Shown piece by piece: positions 40,050 through 52,300 of a stretch of 64,000 bases of DNA. The stretch is from Ifrita kowaldi. Lineage: Eukaryota > Chordata > Aves > Passeriformes > Cinclosomatidae. Below the pieces are notes generated by a model, which had not been told where the DNA came from, searched no databases, and saw only the letters and a list, made by a program, of their open reading frames with translations. The position numbers and the translations under genes were made by a program. Numbering within the stretch: position 1 is the stretch's first letter; each line of letters begins with the position of its first letter. The stretch is from assembly GCA_013398055.1 (NCBI GenBank), contig VZRS01015165.1, positions 29,660-93,659 on the forward strand, in the 5' to 3' direction.

Positions 40050-40455
40050 TTTTAAGCTACGCGCGAGAAACTTGGCAGCGCCCTCTTTTTTCCCGTCGCC
40101 ATTTCCAGCTTTGTCTCACATGACTCACTTTCTCTTTCTCTCTCACTCTGAAGCCACCACGTTGAAGAGTGTTCGTGTTCAGGCTTTATGGCGGAGCAAG
40201 CCTCGCTCCCTTTGTGATGCAGGCTGACTGGTGTCTTCTTCAGTTCAGCGCGAAGTGCCGGCTCAGCGTGGAGAGGAGAGGGACCCGCCGGTCCCAAGAA
40301 GCTGCGCTGGATGGGTTTAGCTGTGTGGCAGTTCATGGCTGGCTTTAGCTCCCAGCCCAGCCCAGTGGAGCCTGGAGATTCCAAGGCCCCCCCACCTTCC
40401 GGCAGGCGAGCTGAAACGAAAGGAAATTCCCACCTTTCCACGCGGTTTAAATATG
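40050..40455. promoter_or_regulatory. small CpG-rich candidate promoter
   Basis: About 20 CpG pairs in 390 bp, in a region otherwise almost CpG-free. It starts with CTACGCGCGAGAAACTTGG and contains an AP-1-like ATGACTCA near 40,119. Near its right end lie GAAACGAAAGGAAA (40,413-40,426, IRF-like repeats), overlapping GGAAATTCCC (40,422-40,431, NF-kB-like), then TTTAAATA (40,446-40,453, TATA-like) 15 bp further. This order (IRF, NF-kB, TATA) would suit an inducible plus-strand promoter starting near 40,480. No exon is recognisable downstream. It could instead be the GC-rich part of an unrecognised LTR. Confidence 0.4.
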
Positions 40456-42640
40456 TAAATTGTGAGAAGCGTCATTAGTCTAAAAGACTATCCATCAACC
40501 CAGGTTCAACCCACTACAGTACCTGATCCCATATGTAGAGAATGTCACACAATTAATTCTCTCAGGAGTACCAACCTCAGGTTTCATGGGCTTTTCTAAT
40601 CCCAGTGTCTGACTTCACAAGTTTACTGATGTATTTTACTGGGAATATCTGTGTGAAGCAGCTAAGCAACTGGAAATGCACATAATGGCAAGAAAATAAG
40701 AGGGAACTTCAATTTTTCTCTTATGCAGTTCTAATTTTTTAGACAGCCCAGTTTAATCAGTTTTTCAACTTGACTGCATTTCACATTCACAGACATTTTT
40801 ACTGATGAGCAGAACAATATTGTGCAATAGAGTAATACCTCCATTCAGAATCTACTGTGAAACAATGAAAAACCTTGAGTTTCTAATTCAATTGTGTCTA
40901 TTTCCTGCCTTGTCCCCCATCCAACTTTTTTGGTTCTACAATCAGACAATGGCCATTCAGCAAATGCCAAGAAAGCATCTTTGTGAATCCATGGGGAAAG
41001 TAATAACTAAGACTTCAGATCTAAATTTAGTAAGTCGCTGTCTTGGGAGAAGGAGATGGGAAGCTGAAACACATCAAGAAGAAGATGAATTGAACCTGGT
41101 CGTCTTCCACTCTCTTCCCCAGAATGTAACCTCTGAACTACTGCATAAAGAGCACGTTACAGCTTTGGCAGAAAGAAGCTGTTGTATTTTGTGGAGTTGA
41201 AATGCTCTGAAAACAGTTACGTGACCAGGCAAGAGGTAACACCATCTGGTGCAATTCCAAGTAAACTGAAATGTGCTTATTGGTACTTTCAATATTAATA
41301 TCTTTGGCTCTTACAGATTTAGGCACCTTCAGGATTAGGCAACGACTGAATAAGGACTTTGAGGACCTTACTGTTGGCTTTAGTCACCTAAATCCCACAC
41401 CAGCATCTAAGGCCTTTTGTGGATCTAGGCCTTGGTCCAATAGCATCTATTGCTGGGAAACAGAGCAGTGTCCTTTGTTAGTAATAACAGTAAGGAGAGT
41501 CATTGCGAAGGAAAGATACTTTTTTTACAATGGACAAGATGTAAAGAGAAACAAATGTATTTTCCAATCAGGCAAATAGAGATTAATCGCAATCTTTAGA
41601 TGATCAGTCGTGCATAGCTTGCTATTTTCTCAGGCCAACTAAAACAGAACGGAGAACTCCTCCAATCGGTTTCGCAATCAACTTAACAGAATAGTCCTTC
41701 TTCTTCACATTAGCAAAATTCTTACAGCCTCTGTTAAAACTAGTTTGTTGTTTCTTCAATTTTGTGTGAGTAAGGAACACAAAAAATCAGTCTCTAAATA
41801 ACTCTCAGAAACTATTATAAACAAAGAAAGTTCAGAGAGCAGAGCACTCATAAAACAACTAGACAGAACAAACAGGTAGAATTATTTTTTGCATTAAGTA
41901 AGCCAAAGGGAAAGTTCTTAGACCTTAGCCATATAGTTTGGGGGCATTCCCCTTAAACTAATTTTTAGTGAAATGAAGTGGAGAAGAAACACAAGCACCT
42001 TAGTATGACAACAAACTGTTACCATTGTATTTACCCTATGTTTGTTTTGTTCTTTTTCAGAAGAGTCCTCCACCCATCTCCTGTTTACCAGTATTTGAGG
42101 AATTGGAAGAAGTACGGCAATTTAATAAAGGTAGAGGTCCAAACAAATGATGAATGTTATAGCCAACCCTCTTTTTAGCTTTTACCTGAGTTTCCCAGCC
42201 TCCAAGACTCAAATGACTAAATAACCATTTCCAGTGCATTTAGAAAAGAGTTCATTGGAGCTCACACGAAACAGTTTCTTTGCAGAGATTAATAACCTGG
42301 GATCTAAAAGAACTTCACCATTCAGCTGCATTTTGAAAATAAGATTTGAAAATAAGTTGTGTTTACATGCTAAAAAAAACCTGCACTCTCTAACCTAAGC
42401 AGGAACACTTCAAAAAGTCTGAGATGGGACATCATAAACAGATCCTAGAGAGATGCCCCCTAAAACTAAATAAGCCTGTCACAACATGGGACACCAACCC
42501 AGAAAGCTGAACTTCAAAGGGATGTATCCTTTTCACTTGCTTCTGGTCTCAATGAACAGAGGATACAAAAGGTATGGAGTTTTTCCTATTCTCTTCTGAA
42601 TGACGGAAATGCTTTTCTACCAAATCTACTAAAATACTTT
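40456..42640. other. intergenic or intronic DNA, nothing recognised
   Basis: No recognisable exon or repeat. The plus-strand frames at 40,805-41,200 and 41,271-41,579 have no known motif. Confidence 0.45.
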
Positions 42641-42649
42641 TTACAGGTA

Positions 42650-42960
42650 TTTATTTAGACTCCTATTATTTCTGAGAAAAGGATCTTTCTCACTGCTTCA
42701 AAGTCATCAATTTTCTCAAAAAGATTTGCAATTTCAAGATAGAACTGTTCCTTGGGAAATAAATTGCTTCTGTATATGCTCCTAATATTTTCTTCTGGAT
42801 AGATAAATTTATTGCTTGAATAGAGATCAAGAAGCACAGACTCTTTCAATGACCACCACACCAGAGCTAAAAAATCTCCTCTATTTTTAAACATTTTGGA
42901 AAATTACTTCTTTAATATGCCCTTTTTCAAAAACACGTGTAGTAATTCTGTCCCGAAGAT
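42650..42960 (-). pseudogene. possible terminal exon or gene relic, unrecognised
   Basis: I do not recognise this protein. A minus-strand frame ends at 42,655 with a protein-like tail (FPKEQFYLEIANLFEKIDDF, then EAVRKILFSE). The stop TAA overlaps an AATAAA signal (TAAATAAA, 42,650-42,657), as in a last exon with a very short 3' end. Upstream another frame (about 42,895-42,960) reads LRDRITTRVFEKGHIKEVIF, which looks like its continuation but is offset by one base at GTTTAAAAAT. No clean splice acceptor is seen. It may be an exon with an indel error, an old pseudogene or chance. Confidence 0.25.
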
Positions 42961-43197
42961 CTTTCTTTCTTCAGTTTTAACATACTTTAGATAAAACAGA
43001 AAAAATGTAATGCTGGATTAGTCAAATGGCATAAATTGTTTTAACAAAATCTTGCAGGAAATTATTTTTAAACAGTTGTGCTAGCTACTAAACTTCATGG
43101 ACTTTGCTCTGTTTCATTTGCCCTATCTAGAACTCCCCTTCTACAAACTATACTGTGATCTTTCTTTCTCTGAGGTTAAAATACACCTTCCATTTAA

Positions 43198-43282
43198 AAG
43201 AAAAAAAACCAAAAAACAAAACAACAACAAAGCAAGCAAATAAATAAACAGACAAAAACCCCAACAAAACAAAACAAATAAC
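43198..43282. repeat. A-rich low-complexity tract
   Basis: AAAACCAAAAAACAAAACAA-type simple sequence. The leucine/phenylalanine-rich minus-strand frames across it (43,141-43,455) are an effect of this composition. Confidence 0.9.
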
Positions 43283-44130
43283 TTTTTTTTTCTGGAAATA
43301 TTGGACATATATACTTGTGAGCACATTCCTGATATTTGCCCCCAGGCACCTGCCAAGTCTCTTGAAGTCAAAAAGTGCCTTTTGCTCTTTCTGGAATTTG
43401 CAAATAGTAGGCATTTGTCATGTCTTATAACCCTCCACCTCCACTGAACTGTCATGCTGGAAAAGAAAACATATTAAAAGATGCATCTGTGCAAGTTAAC
43501 TTTAAAACAACTTCTAAGTCCACAGTTATGAAAATGGAAAATACATTTCTGTGTAAAGAAAACCTGCAAGTTAGCTAATCAAACTTTAGCCTCAGGAGTT
43601 CAGGCTGCTGTCACTAAGGGCTTTTAACACTACACACATAAAGTCAGCCTGCAAAAATAACAGAGACTTAAGCCATAAAACCATAGCGTTACTCCTTTCC
43701 ACCTTGCCCAGCTGCATGTTCCAGGTGGTACTCCAGACTCCAGCACAACGTAGGAATACTCAAGCCAGCTTTAAATACACTGATTCAGGCATCCAAATCA
43801 TACTAGGCTCAGCAACACTTGTGCTTGGCAAAATCTAATGTACACAGGTAGAAACAAGGCAGACAAGGCCACTTTAATAGTTCCAGACTCTTCCCCTTCC
43901 ATCTCTATCATCATTTATTACTTTTTTTAAAGAGACATCAGTACGACTAGGAGGTGTTTTCTTCTCCATCCATTGGAGAGCTGGAAAAAAACACTGCTAA
44001 AGTTTGAGGACAACTTTTAGTCCTGTTTTTCCATACCTTAAACTTGAGGCTGATTTTTCATTTCTGGGCCAAATTGCTGAAGCAGGTCCATATCTAACTT
44101 CAAAACTATGCAAACTTATTTCATGTCAAT
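43283..44130. other. intergenic DNA, nothing recognised
   Basis: No gene or repeat recognised. Confidence 0.45.
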
Positions 44131-44295
44131 ACTACCAATTCTCATGTTATTTGCCCAAAATCTTTTGGCTGACTTGTCATTCGGCATCTAATATAACATT
44201 AGGCATCTTTATTTACCTCATTCTTTTTGATTAAATAATTCAGATCGTTATATTCTTTAAAACAGTTTAGTATGCTTTCAAAAGGATCATTATGA
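44131..44295. repeat. 165-bp dispersed direct repeat, copy A
   Basis: ACTACCAATTCTCATGTTAT ... CAAAAGGATCATTATGA matches 45,685-45,850 in the same orientation with roughly 85-90% identity by eye. Shared landmarks are TTTGCCCAAAATCTTT, CATTCGGCATCTAATATAAC and CTTTTTGATTAAAT. Not a CR1 or LTR type I know; both frames are closed. Confidence 0.9.
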
Positions 44296-45684
44296 AGAGG
44301 CCCTGGTTTCATTGTTCATTCAGGGACTCTTCTCATATTGATTTAGACCAACTCTGGGCTTGTTGCTGAAGGTGCCTTTTACAAGCCACCACAGAAGTGC
44401 TGGCACTTCTGGGCACTTCATCCCTGGCACCTAACTCACGGGGAGGTAAATCAGCATCTGCAGCTGGTGAGAAAATGAGCCTGGCGTGATTCTTTCAGAG
44501 GAACATCCTGTGCTGTAGATGGCCACTCGGCAGAGGAAGCAGCTGTCCCCCTGAATGCAGGCAGTGTGGCAGAATGCTGCTTCACCACAGGGAAAGCAGG
44601 GGCTGGCCCACCATGACAGAAATGAGAAGTTTTGGAGAAGGAATGAAAACCAAAGAATACGGGAAGCTGCAAGATGGGTTGATATTGTAAAATCCAAGCA
44701 CTGCTGCTGTCTTTACAAACTCACCCCGCAAATGCGACCTTGGCACATTTTGGCTGTGACTTACCTTGCCTTTGCAATGAAACCAGATGCCATTCCCTCA
44801 CTGAACAAAGTCATTTTAACAGAAAATAAAAGAAAAAAATAGCAAAAAACTTCTTCACTTCCCTCCCACGCCCCTCAATTTCCATCTGACCATGTGTTTT
44901 AAATGTTTAGAAGCATGAAACAGTAAATGTCAGGAATCAGGCTTTTCATATGTTTATACTGGAGGCAAATCCCAGTGCTTCCAAATAGCATGTCCAAATT
45001 CAGGTTACAAGTATAAAGAACCTGACTGTTAATCGAGGTTTTCACTTTATTTAAAGACTACAAACACACCATTTCAGGATGCATTATTTTATCAAACTGA
45101 ATTAGAAAACTGTTGTGATATTAAAAGAAAAGGCACCCCAAATAAAGAGACCACTGATGTCACACTGATGTGGTTTAAATTTTTAAGAAATCCAATACAG
45201 TATACAAAACATCTTTAAGTGGAATTTTTATGTTTGGATTTTTTTTCATCAGACACCTGCTTCCAAGTAGATGGACTAATATATTCAATATATACATATT
45301 TATATGTATTTGAGGACACTGACTCGATGACACTGGTCACTGAATGAATGCTGAGACCGGTCATGATGAAACTGGTTTTCTTATGGAACAGGTAAATTCA
45401 GAAGTTGATTCACCTATAGCCAACATTAAAGCCAACCAACAAGGCCACTGCCAATCCTTATGAGGCCTCATCAGAAGTCACTAGGCTGATGACAGATTAC
45501 ACCAGGCTCTGTAACCTTGTTCTGAGCACAAAAATGAAAGTGGTGACACCTGTTTCATGTCCAGCTTTCTCTATTTCTTATTTATTGCCAACAATGAAAG
45601 AGATTAATGTATCAGATCTTGCTAAAAATCTGACCACAATTTGCATAAGCACACATTTTAACGTGCTGCACATTTTACGTCAGT
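44296..45684. other. sequence between the direct repeats
   Basis: About 1.4 kb between the two repeat copies. It contains no recognisable gene; GC content is a little higher at 44,380-44,620. If the repeats are terminal repeats of one element, this would be its interior, but no coding relic is visible. Confidence 0.4.
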
Positions 45685-45850
45685 ACTACCAATTCTCACG
45701 CTATTTGCCCAAAATCTTTAGGCTGAGTTATCATTCGGCATCTAATATAACATTAGGCATGCTTATTTACCTCATCCTTTTTGATTAAATCACTCAGACT
45801 GTTATATAATTTAAAACAGTTAAAGCATGCTTTCAAAAGGATCATTATGA
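45685..45850. repeat. 165-bp dispersed direct repeat, copy B
   Basis: Second copy of the repeat at 44,131-44,295, offset about 1,555 bp. Small differences are spread evenly, which points to an old duplication rather than an assembly error. Confidence 0.9.
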
Positions 45851-47859
45851 ACCATAAAGATATGCATGTATCAGTTTTTCATAAAGAGTTGGAAGACTAA
45901 TTTCAGTTTTAGGGTAAAACCCACAAGAAATAGATAACTCACAATAAACTGGGAATTAATAATACCGATTTATTAAATATCTCAATAGCATGAATGTGAT
46001 TGCTGTGTGTTAATTGAATTGTGTTCATCATGGTTTTTCAGCAAGTCACCACCAAATAACATGAAGATATAGCAAAACAAGCATAAAAATCTGTTTGCCT
46101 TCTGATGAAATGCTGCTGCTATAAAGCTGGCAAGAAGGTAATTATTTAGAAAGAAAAGTCATCTTTCTATTGGGTACATTTATTGTATCCAGACCAAAAG
46201 GCCTTTAATTATGTCTGGGGATTTCAGGCATCATCACAAAAATACAAATAATATCACTGCCGTTGGCTCTGTGTCTGCAAAGTGCAATACTTCTGGCCTG
46301 GTAAAAGTTATAGTTTATAACAGGGGTGAAAGTTTCCTTGCTAAATGGTTGTAATGCATTTTTCTTTATCTACTATAAAAACGTCTTACCTGTGAGGGAG
46401 GATGTTCCTACATTTCTGTGGGAAAAAAAATATCCCTCACTTTAAGAACCCAAACTGCAGTACCTGTCATCCATCCCCTCTTCAAAGATTGTGTTTCTGA
46501 CAGGAGACAAATTTCCAGCAGATTGTTTCAACCAAGTCCCTTGTTTTCTGATTTTTTGCTGAACACCCAGATGGAGCAGTTTGCCCATGACTGTCCGTGG
46601 ATAAGGACTACACTAACAGTTTTAACATCCAGACCTATCAAACAGAGAGCAGCAATCTACAGGGATGAAATGAAGAGTCACACAGACTTTATGCCATCTC
46701 ATGAGCCCACACATTAGAAACACATTGCAAACAGCTGAATGCCACCCTTGCTGACATGTGAGACACGGTGTTGCCGGAGAGAAGACCACATTCCACACGC
46801 CCCAAGGACCCTGTGCTCAGTGGCACATCCATTCCTCCTCGTGGAAACCCAGAAAGGATGAAACAGGAGAGACAAGTTGTGTGTGCACCCTCCAAACAGA
46901 AATAATGCTATGCACTAGGGGAAACACTGCTTCCAACTCAAAGAACTTTTGTTCTGTGCTCCACTCGATGTCAGAACATACAGTGCTCCTTCAGCTCACT
47001 CAGCCTTAGGCAGAGGGTTTAGGGCTTGGGCGTAAGCGAGTTATTTACATGAAAGGGTAGGGTGTGGGTCAGGTTCAACAAGAGGCGTTAGAATATGCAG
47101 TACAAGACTACCACAAGATTGAATAAACCCAAATATTACCATATTTTCTGGGAAGAAAATAAACACCACCCAAGAGAAAAAGTGGTCAGAAATCAGAGAC
47201 GTGTCTGACCTGAGTTGTACATACCACAGTGTTGTTGCTCAGGTTGACATTCCCACTGAATCACTGGCCAGAACAACACTGCTGCTGGATTCAGTCGCCG
47301 CACTGCGAACCCAACTGTTAAATACTGAGAACTCAAACAATAACCTTTCTAACGCACTGAGGCAGTTTTATTCCCACCTGACTTTCCTATCTGCCCTTTC
47401 ACTTTATTATTTAAGGATCTATTACCACGGGTTTGTACAGCAATTTAATCATACAAGGCCTGATCTTGTGAGGTGCTGAATACCTTCAGCTAGCACCACA
47501 CATCACCAGAGGAATGTTTTGTCTTTGGCTGCGTTTTCAGTCTGGCTGTTTCCCCTGTCTTTTCCACATAGCGGTGCTACATGATCCATTTAAAGGGCAC
47601 TGTCAGTGTTCTTTGTATGCCTGATACACAGAACTTTTACAGTAATTAATTTAGTAAAGTGACTATATTAAGAAGTAACGAACCACGTTTCCAAGTTTAA
47701 AACTAGAGAGTATTTTCACTGACTTCAGGGGAACTACTTGTGTTTGATTTTGTTAGTTAAGGCAGATCTATTAAACTATGGCATGTTGTTTGCACAGCAG
47801 CAAATAAATGTAATGCAGATCAAGATTTGCTGGGGGAGGGCTCCTATCCATCCTAACCC
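45851..47859. other. intergenic DNA, nothing recognised
   Basis: No gene or repeat recognised. Confidence 0.45.
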
Positions 47860-49392
47860 TGCCCGTCAGATGCCAACACCTGTAATGGATGCCTGGAACA
47901 GTGCAAAGGCATTCCAGATACTCTGGCCACCGAGTCAGCTTTACCCAGGGCCTGGCTCAGATATCTATCCACAAGTGCATGTAGTACGGAGAACAAACAG
48001 GAGGAACCAGAGACATACACATGCCTGCGTGGATGATACCACTGGCATCATGGAGACACGGTGAGATGGCTCCTAAGACTGGAGCATTGGAATGGGAGGT
48101 TTTAGGCTTTTTAGGAAAGACAAGCTAGAGAGATGAGGACAGGGTGTAGCCCTCTATGTCAATGATAAGTTGGAGTGTATGAAACTCTGCCTGGGGTAAT
48201 GATGACAGGCCAGCTCAGAGTTTGTGAGGGAAGTTTGAGGGGAGGACAGGGACAGGAGTTGTTAGAGTGGTGATCTGCTACAGGCCACCCAGTTGGGAGG
48301 ATGGTGTGGATGAAGCCCTCTGCAGACAGGTAAAAGTGATTTCATACTCCCAAGCTCTGGTCCTCACAGGGCACTTAACCACCCTAACACCTGTTGGAAG
48401 TACAACATGCCAATGCACAGGTTCCTCGGATGTGTCAACCACAACTTTTTTACACAAGTGATTGGGGAGCCAGCACAGAGAGGTGCCACGCTGGAGCCTG
48501 TGCTCACCAACAGGGAGGAGCTGGTGGGGAATGCAGTGCTCCAAGGCAGCCTTGGCTGCAAATGACCATGAGATGGTGGAGTTGAAGATCCTCAGGCTAA
48601 AGAGGTGGGTCTGTGCAAACCTCATGAAGGAGGTTTGTGCAAACCTCATGAGCAAGGCCAAGTGCAAGGTCCTGCACCTGGGTCATGGCAATCCCATGCA
48701 CAGATATAGGCTGGGAGGAGAAGTGACTGAGAGCAGCCCTGGGGAGACGACCTGGGGAGAGATGGTTGATGAAAACCTCACTGTGAGCCAGCAGCGAGCG
48801 CTTGCAGCCCAGAAAGCCAAATGTATCCTGGGCTGCATCCAAAGGAGCATGGCCAGCAGGTCGAGGGAAGTGATTCTCTCCCTCTACTCTGCTCTAGTGA
48901 GTCCCCACCTGGAATCCAGTTCTGGTGTCCCCAATATGAGAAGGACATGGAAGTGTTGGAGCAAGTCCAGAGGAAGCCACAAAGTTGGTGAGAGGACTGG
49001 AGCGCCTTCCTAATGAAGACGGGCTGAGAAGGTTGGAGCTGTTCAACCTGGAGAAGAGAAGGTTGTGTGGACACCTCATATCTGAAGGGGGGCCACAGGA
49101 AAGCTGCAGAGGGACTTTTTTTTCAGGAACTGTAGTGATAGGACAGGGAGTAATGGGGGCAAATTTAAGGAGGGGAAGTTTAGGCTGGATGTTAGGAAGA
49201 AATTCTTCCCTGTGAGGGGGCTGAAACACTGGAATAGGTTGTCCAGGGAGGTTATGGATGCCCAATACTCAAGGCAGGATAAGGCCTTGAGTATCCTAGT
49301 CTAGTGAGAGGTGGCCCTGTCCATCACAGGGGAGGTTGGGACTACATGATCTTTAAGTCCATTCCAACCCCTGACCAATAAGATTCTGTAAG
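47860..49392 (+). mobile_element. CR1 LINE with internal deletion
   Basis: A long plus-strand CR1. The 5' half encodes the C-terminal part of the apurinic-like endonuclease: the frame at 48,267-48,461 reads VICYRPPSWEDGVDEALCRQ. The usual GDFN motif is degraded to TGHLTT. After a frameshift the NDHEMVE motif (SDHEMVE in intact CR1) follows at about 48,563. The sequence then jumps to the reverse transcriptase tail (KAKCKVLHLGHGNPMHRYRL at about 48,652), so the catalytic core is deleted. The last part ends at GATTCTGTAAG near 49,392. Non-functional. Start approximate. Confidence 0.93.
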
Positions 49393-52300
49393 TCCCTGTC
49401 CACAAGAATTAATCACCTGAAACACAACTACCTGTGCAGAGAACCATAACAGCTCTTTGAGAGCTTTGTGCATTTTAGATTTTTCAAGGACAGAGGTCAC
49501 TCCATCAGGTCTATCAATAACAAAAAATAATATACATGTAAGATTCTGAATCTATTTTTAATAAAGAAATGTCATGTTTCCCAAATGTTAACACTTACAT
49601 TATACAGCTGCCAAATTTCATTAGCTTTCTATTTCCAGTCAAGCATTAAAGAGGAGGTACCAGTCTCCACTTTTGTACAAGCAAATTTTCCACTGACTTT
49701 GGGAGCCTGATTTTGTGCATAAGAATGTCATACAAGAGGATGATTTCTTAAGGTCTTACCAAAAGCTGTAAAATTATTAGCTGGACAGACATGCTAAAAA
49801 AACTATGAATGTGAACAGTGACTGCACTTACTTTGTATCTCCCCTTGACAACATGAAGAACCAAAACCAATCATTATTAAAATCACTGTTGGGAGATTGT
49901 CTGTTCATTAGAGTGCTCTGGTCTCAGGTTCAGGGAAATGTCAAGATAACTCTTTAATTAAAATAAATGTATTTTTCTAGCCTGTTAGAAATAACAAATG
50001 CCCATATGGGTATCATAGCAGTGTTTGATCACTACCAATTGCAGTGTCTGAAATCTGAAAAAAAAAAAAAAAGGTAAAAATCTTCCAGATAAATTTATGA
50101 AGTGGACATTAATTTTCCTAGCTACAGTCAAAAAACCAAAATTTAACCTTTACCACGTCACTGACAAAATACAGCTCAGCACGGAATCAGATTTTCCATG
50201 AATATTTGTGATAAGTGATTGATGGTTTATATTATTACTACATGCAGCGGCTAAACATTTGAAAAAATAAACCTTACAAAGAAACAACATAGAATATTTA
50301 TCTCTAGTGAGAAGAGGTTATGAATTTTCCGATGAAAGTGGTCTGTATGCAGAATGAGTAAATCATGTCAACGGGATTTAAATGTTTTAACTGCATAGTT
50401 GTGTACAACATCTAAAAACTACCAAAAATAATCAACAATGTTTGAAACTAAACTGCTCCTCAGGATTTACAAGTTGTACAAAGATTGGAAATAATAAAAT
50501 GGCATTGCAAGTACAGGAAGGAAATAGTTTATTGCACTTTCAAAATCCACACAGACAACAAAATGTTGCTACCTGCAGTGAGTTTTGTGCAGAAAGAAGG
50601 GTACAAATAGTGTCTATTTTCCCTAAACTATACTCTTCCCAAAATTGGATTCTACACAAACGTACTTCATTTCAAAAACTATAGAAAAAATTCCGTTACA
50701 TTGAACTTCAGTCTTCAACATAACAGGTTGAGAGATTTTAGTAAGAATCAAACCTTCTCTGAAAGGCATAAACTTGTGAAAATTGCAGTAATTTCTCTCC
50801 ACAATTAAATGAATTTCACAATCAAAAAAGGCAGAAATTTGCATTTTATACTATGTTGACAAGGAATAAGATGCAATTTTCCCTGCTGAACGAAGTACAC
50901 CAGAAATGTGATCAACTACAGGTTTAACAGTCTTGAGTAAACTCACTGGTCCTAAATTAGGTACATCTTTAGGAGTGTTGCAGGGTTGAAATGGAGGGTT
51001 AACAAGAATTTTAAAATTTTATTTCCTTTGTCTATATATTAATAATAATTATAAAATCATACTTTATTGATTTCAAAGTCAGTTTCTTTTCACAAACACT
51101 CAGCATACAGCATTGTATGCCAGTACAATTGCTGTCAGGTATCTTAAAAAAAAGTACTCAGAAGAAACAGAGTAACATGCAGGAGAAAACTGCAAAAGAG
51201 AGTGGTATTTGCAGGCCTTAAAAGAAAGCAAGATAATACACCTTGCCAAGGTAATAAACCTAACCAACTACTTGTAACTTAGTTAACTCAGCACCTATTT
51301 TTCCTGCAGCAGAACCAAACATTGCTCAGCACTCCAAGCTAGTTTGAACCCAAACTGCACCTTTCAAACTCCACCTTCTCCTCTGTAGGTGACTTAAAAA
51401 ACAATTTCAACCGTGGCATGAGCCTGATGTACAGAACCACTGCCAGTCTCAGCATCTTCAAAAACTTTCAGTTTAATTATTTGGAAACTAACTCTTTCAT
51501 GTAGTAACTCAAAGCTTCCCTTGAGAACATCTCCATGATATCCGTGTATATAAGGTGCATTTCTGTAACAAATTGCTGTTTTGCTGTAAACCCCTCATCT
51601 TTCAAGACCCTTTACTTAAACTTCACTTCTGAAGTGGTGAGAAATCCATATTTCAATGCAAATGATGATTTTTTCCAACTCTAGTAACCTGATCCAATCT
51701 CTGTGAGGAAGTTGCTATGTGATCAATATTAACTCACTGCTGCTTTTGACAGAAAACACTGTAGAACTGAAAAACTTACATTTTGAGCTACAAAACAGTT
51801 TGAAATAACATTGTCAGTCCAGTTGGGGGGGTTTTAATGTATATATTTCTGTCTGATTTTCTTTACAAAACCAGGTTCCACTAAAATGGGCTTTTTTTAA
51901 ATACATATTGAAAACTCCCCTGAAACAATAAATCATCCTCTCCCAAAACATTTCTGCTATAATCAGTAGTGCAGAAGGAGGTAGTGTCTCAAGGCTGTTG
52001 AAAGGTATGCTGATTATTAAAAAGCCCATCAAGTTTTAAATCATTGCCATAATGGATGGCCTTCAGAAGACGCTGTAAATTATTTTGGTCGCCCTCATCT
52101 CCCATTTTTGGCCACTCTACTCTCACTTTCCTAGTAAACAGGGAAAGCAGGAAGCCTGCTCAATCTGATCTTTTTCTTTGCAAACTATTATACCATACTT
52201 CAAAACCTCAGGAAGGTGATTTCAGAACTTTTCATCTGTTCAGGAATCCAGACTAACCCACTGAAATCTACTGACCTCATACATGGAAAATAACCAAGCA

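Noticed and set aside
40052..40441. 129-codon minus-strand frame over the CpG-rich segment
   Set aside because: High CpG content removes stops; no motif and no similarity to known proteins. The start codon lies inside the putative regulatory part.
48462..49013. 183-codon plus-strand frame that might be taken for a host gene
   Set aside because: It is CR1: the residues KCKVLHLGHGNPMHRYRL and ASRSREVILSLYSALVSPHL belong to the LINE reverse transcriptase tail.
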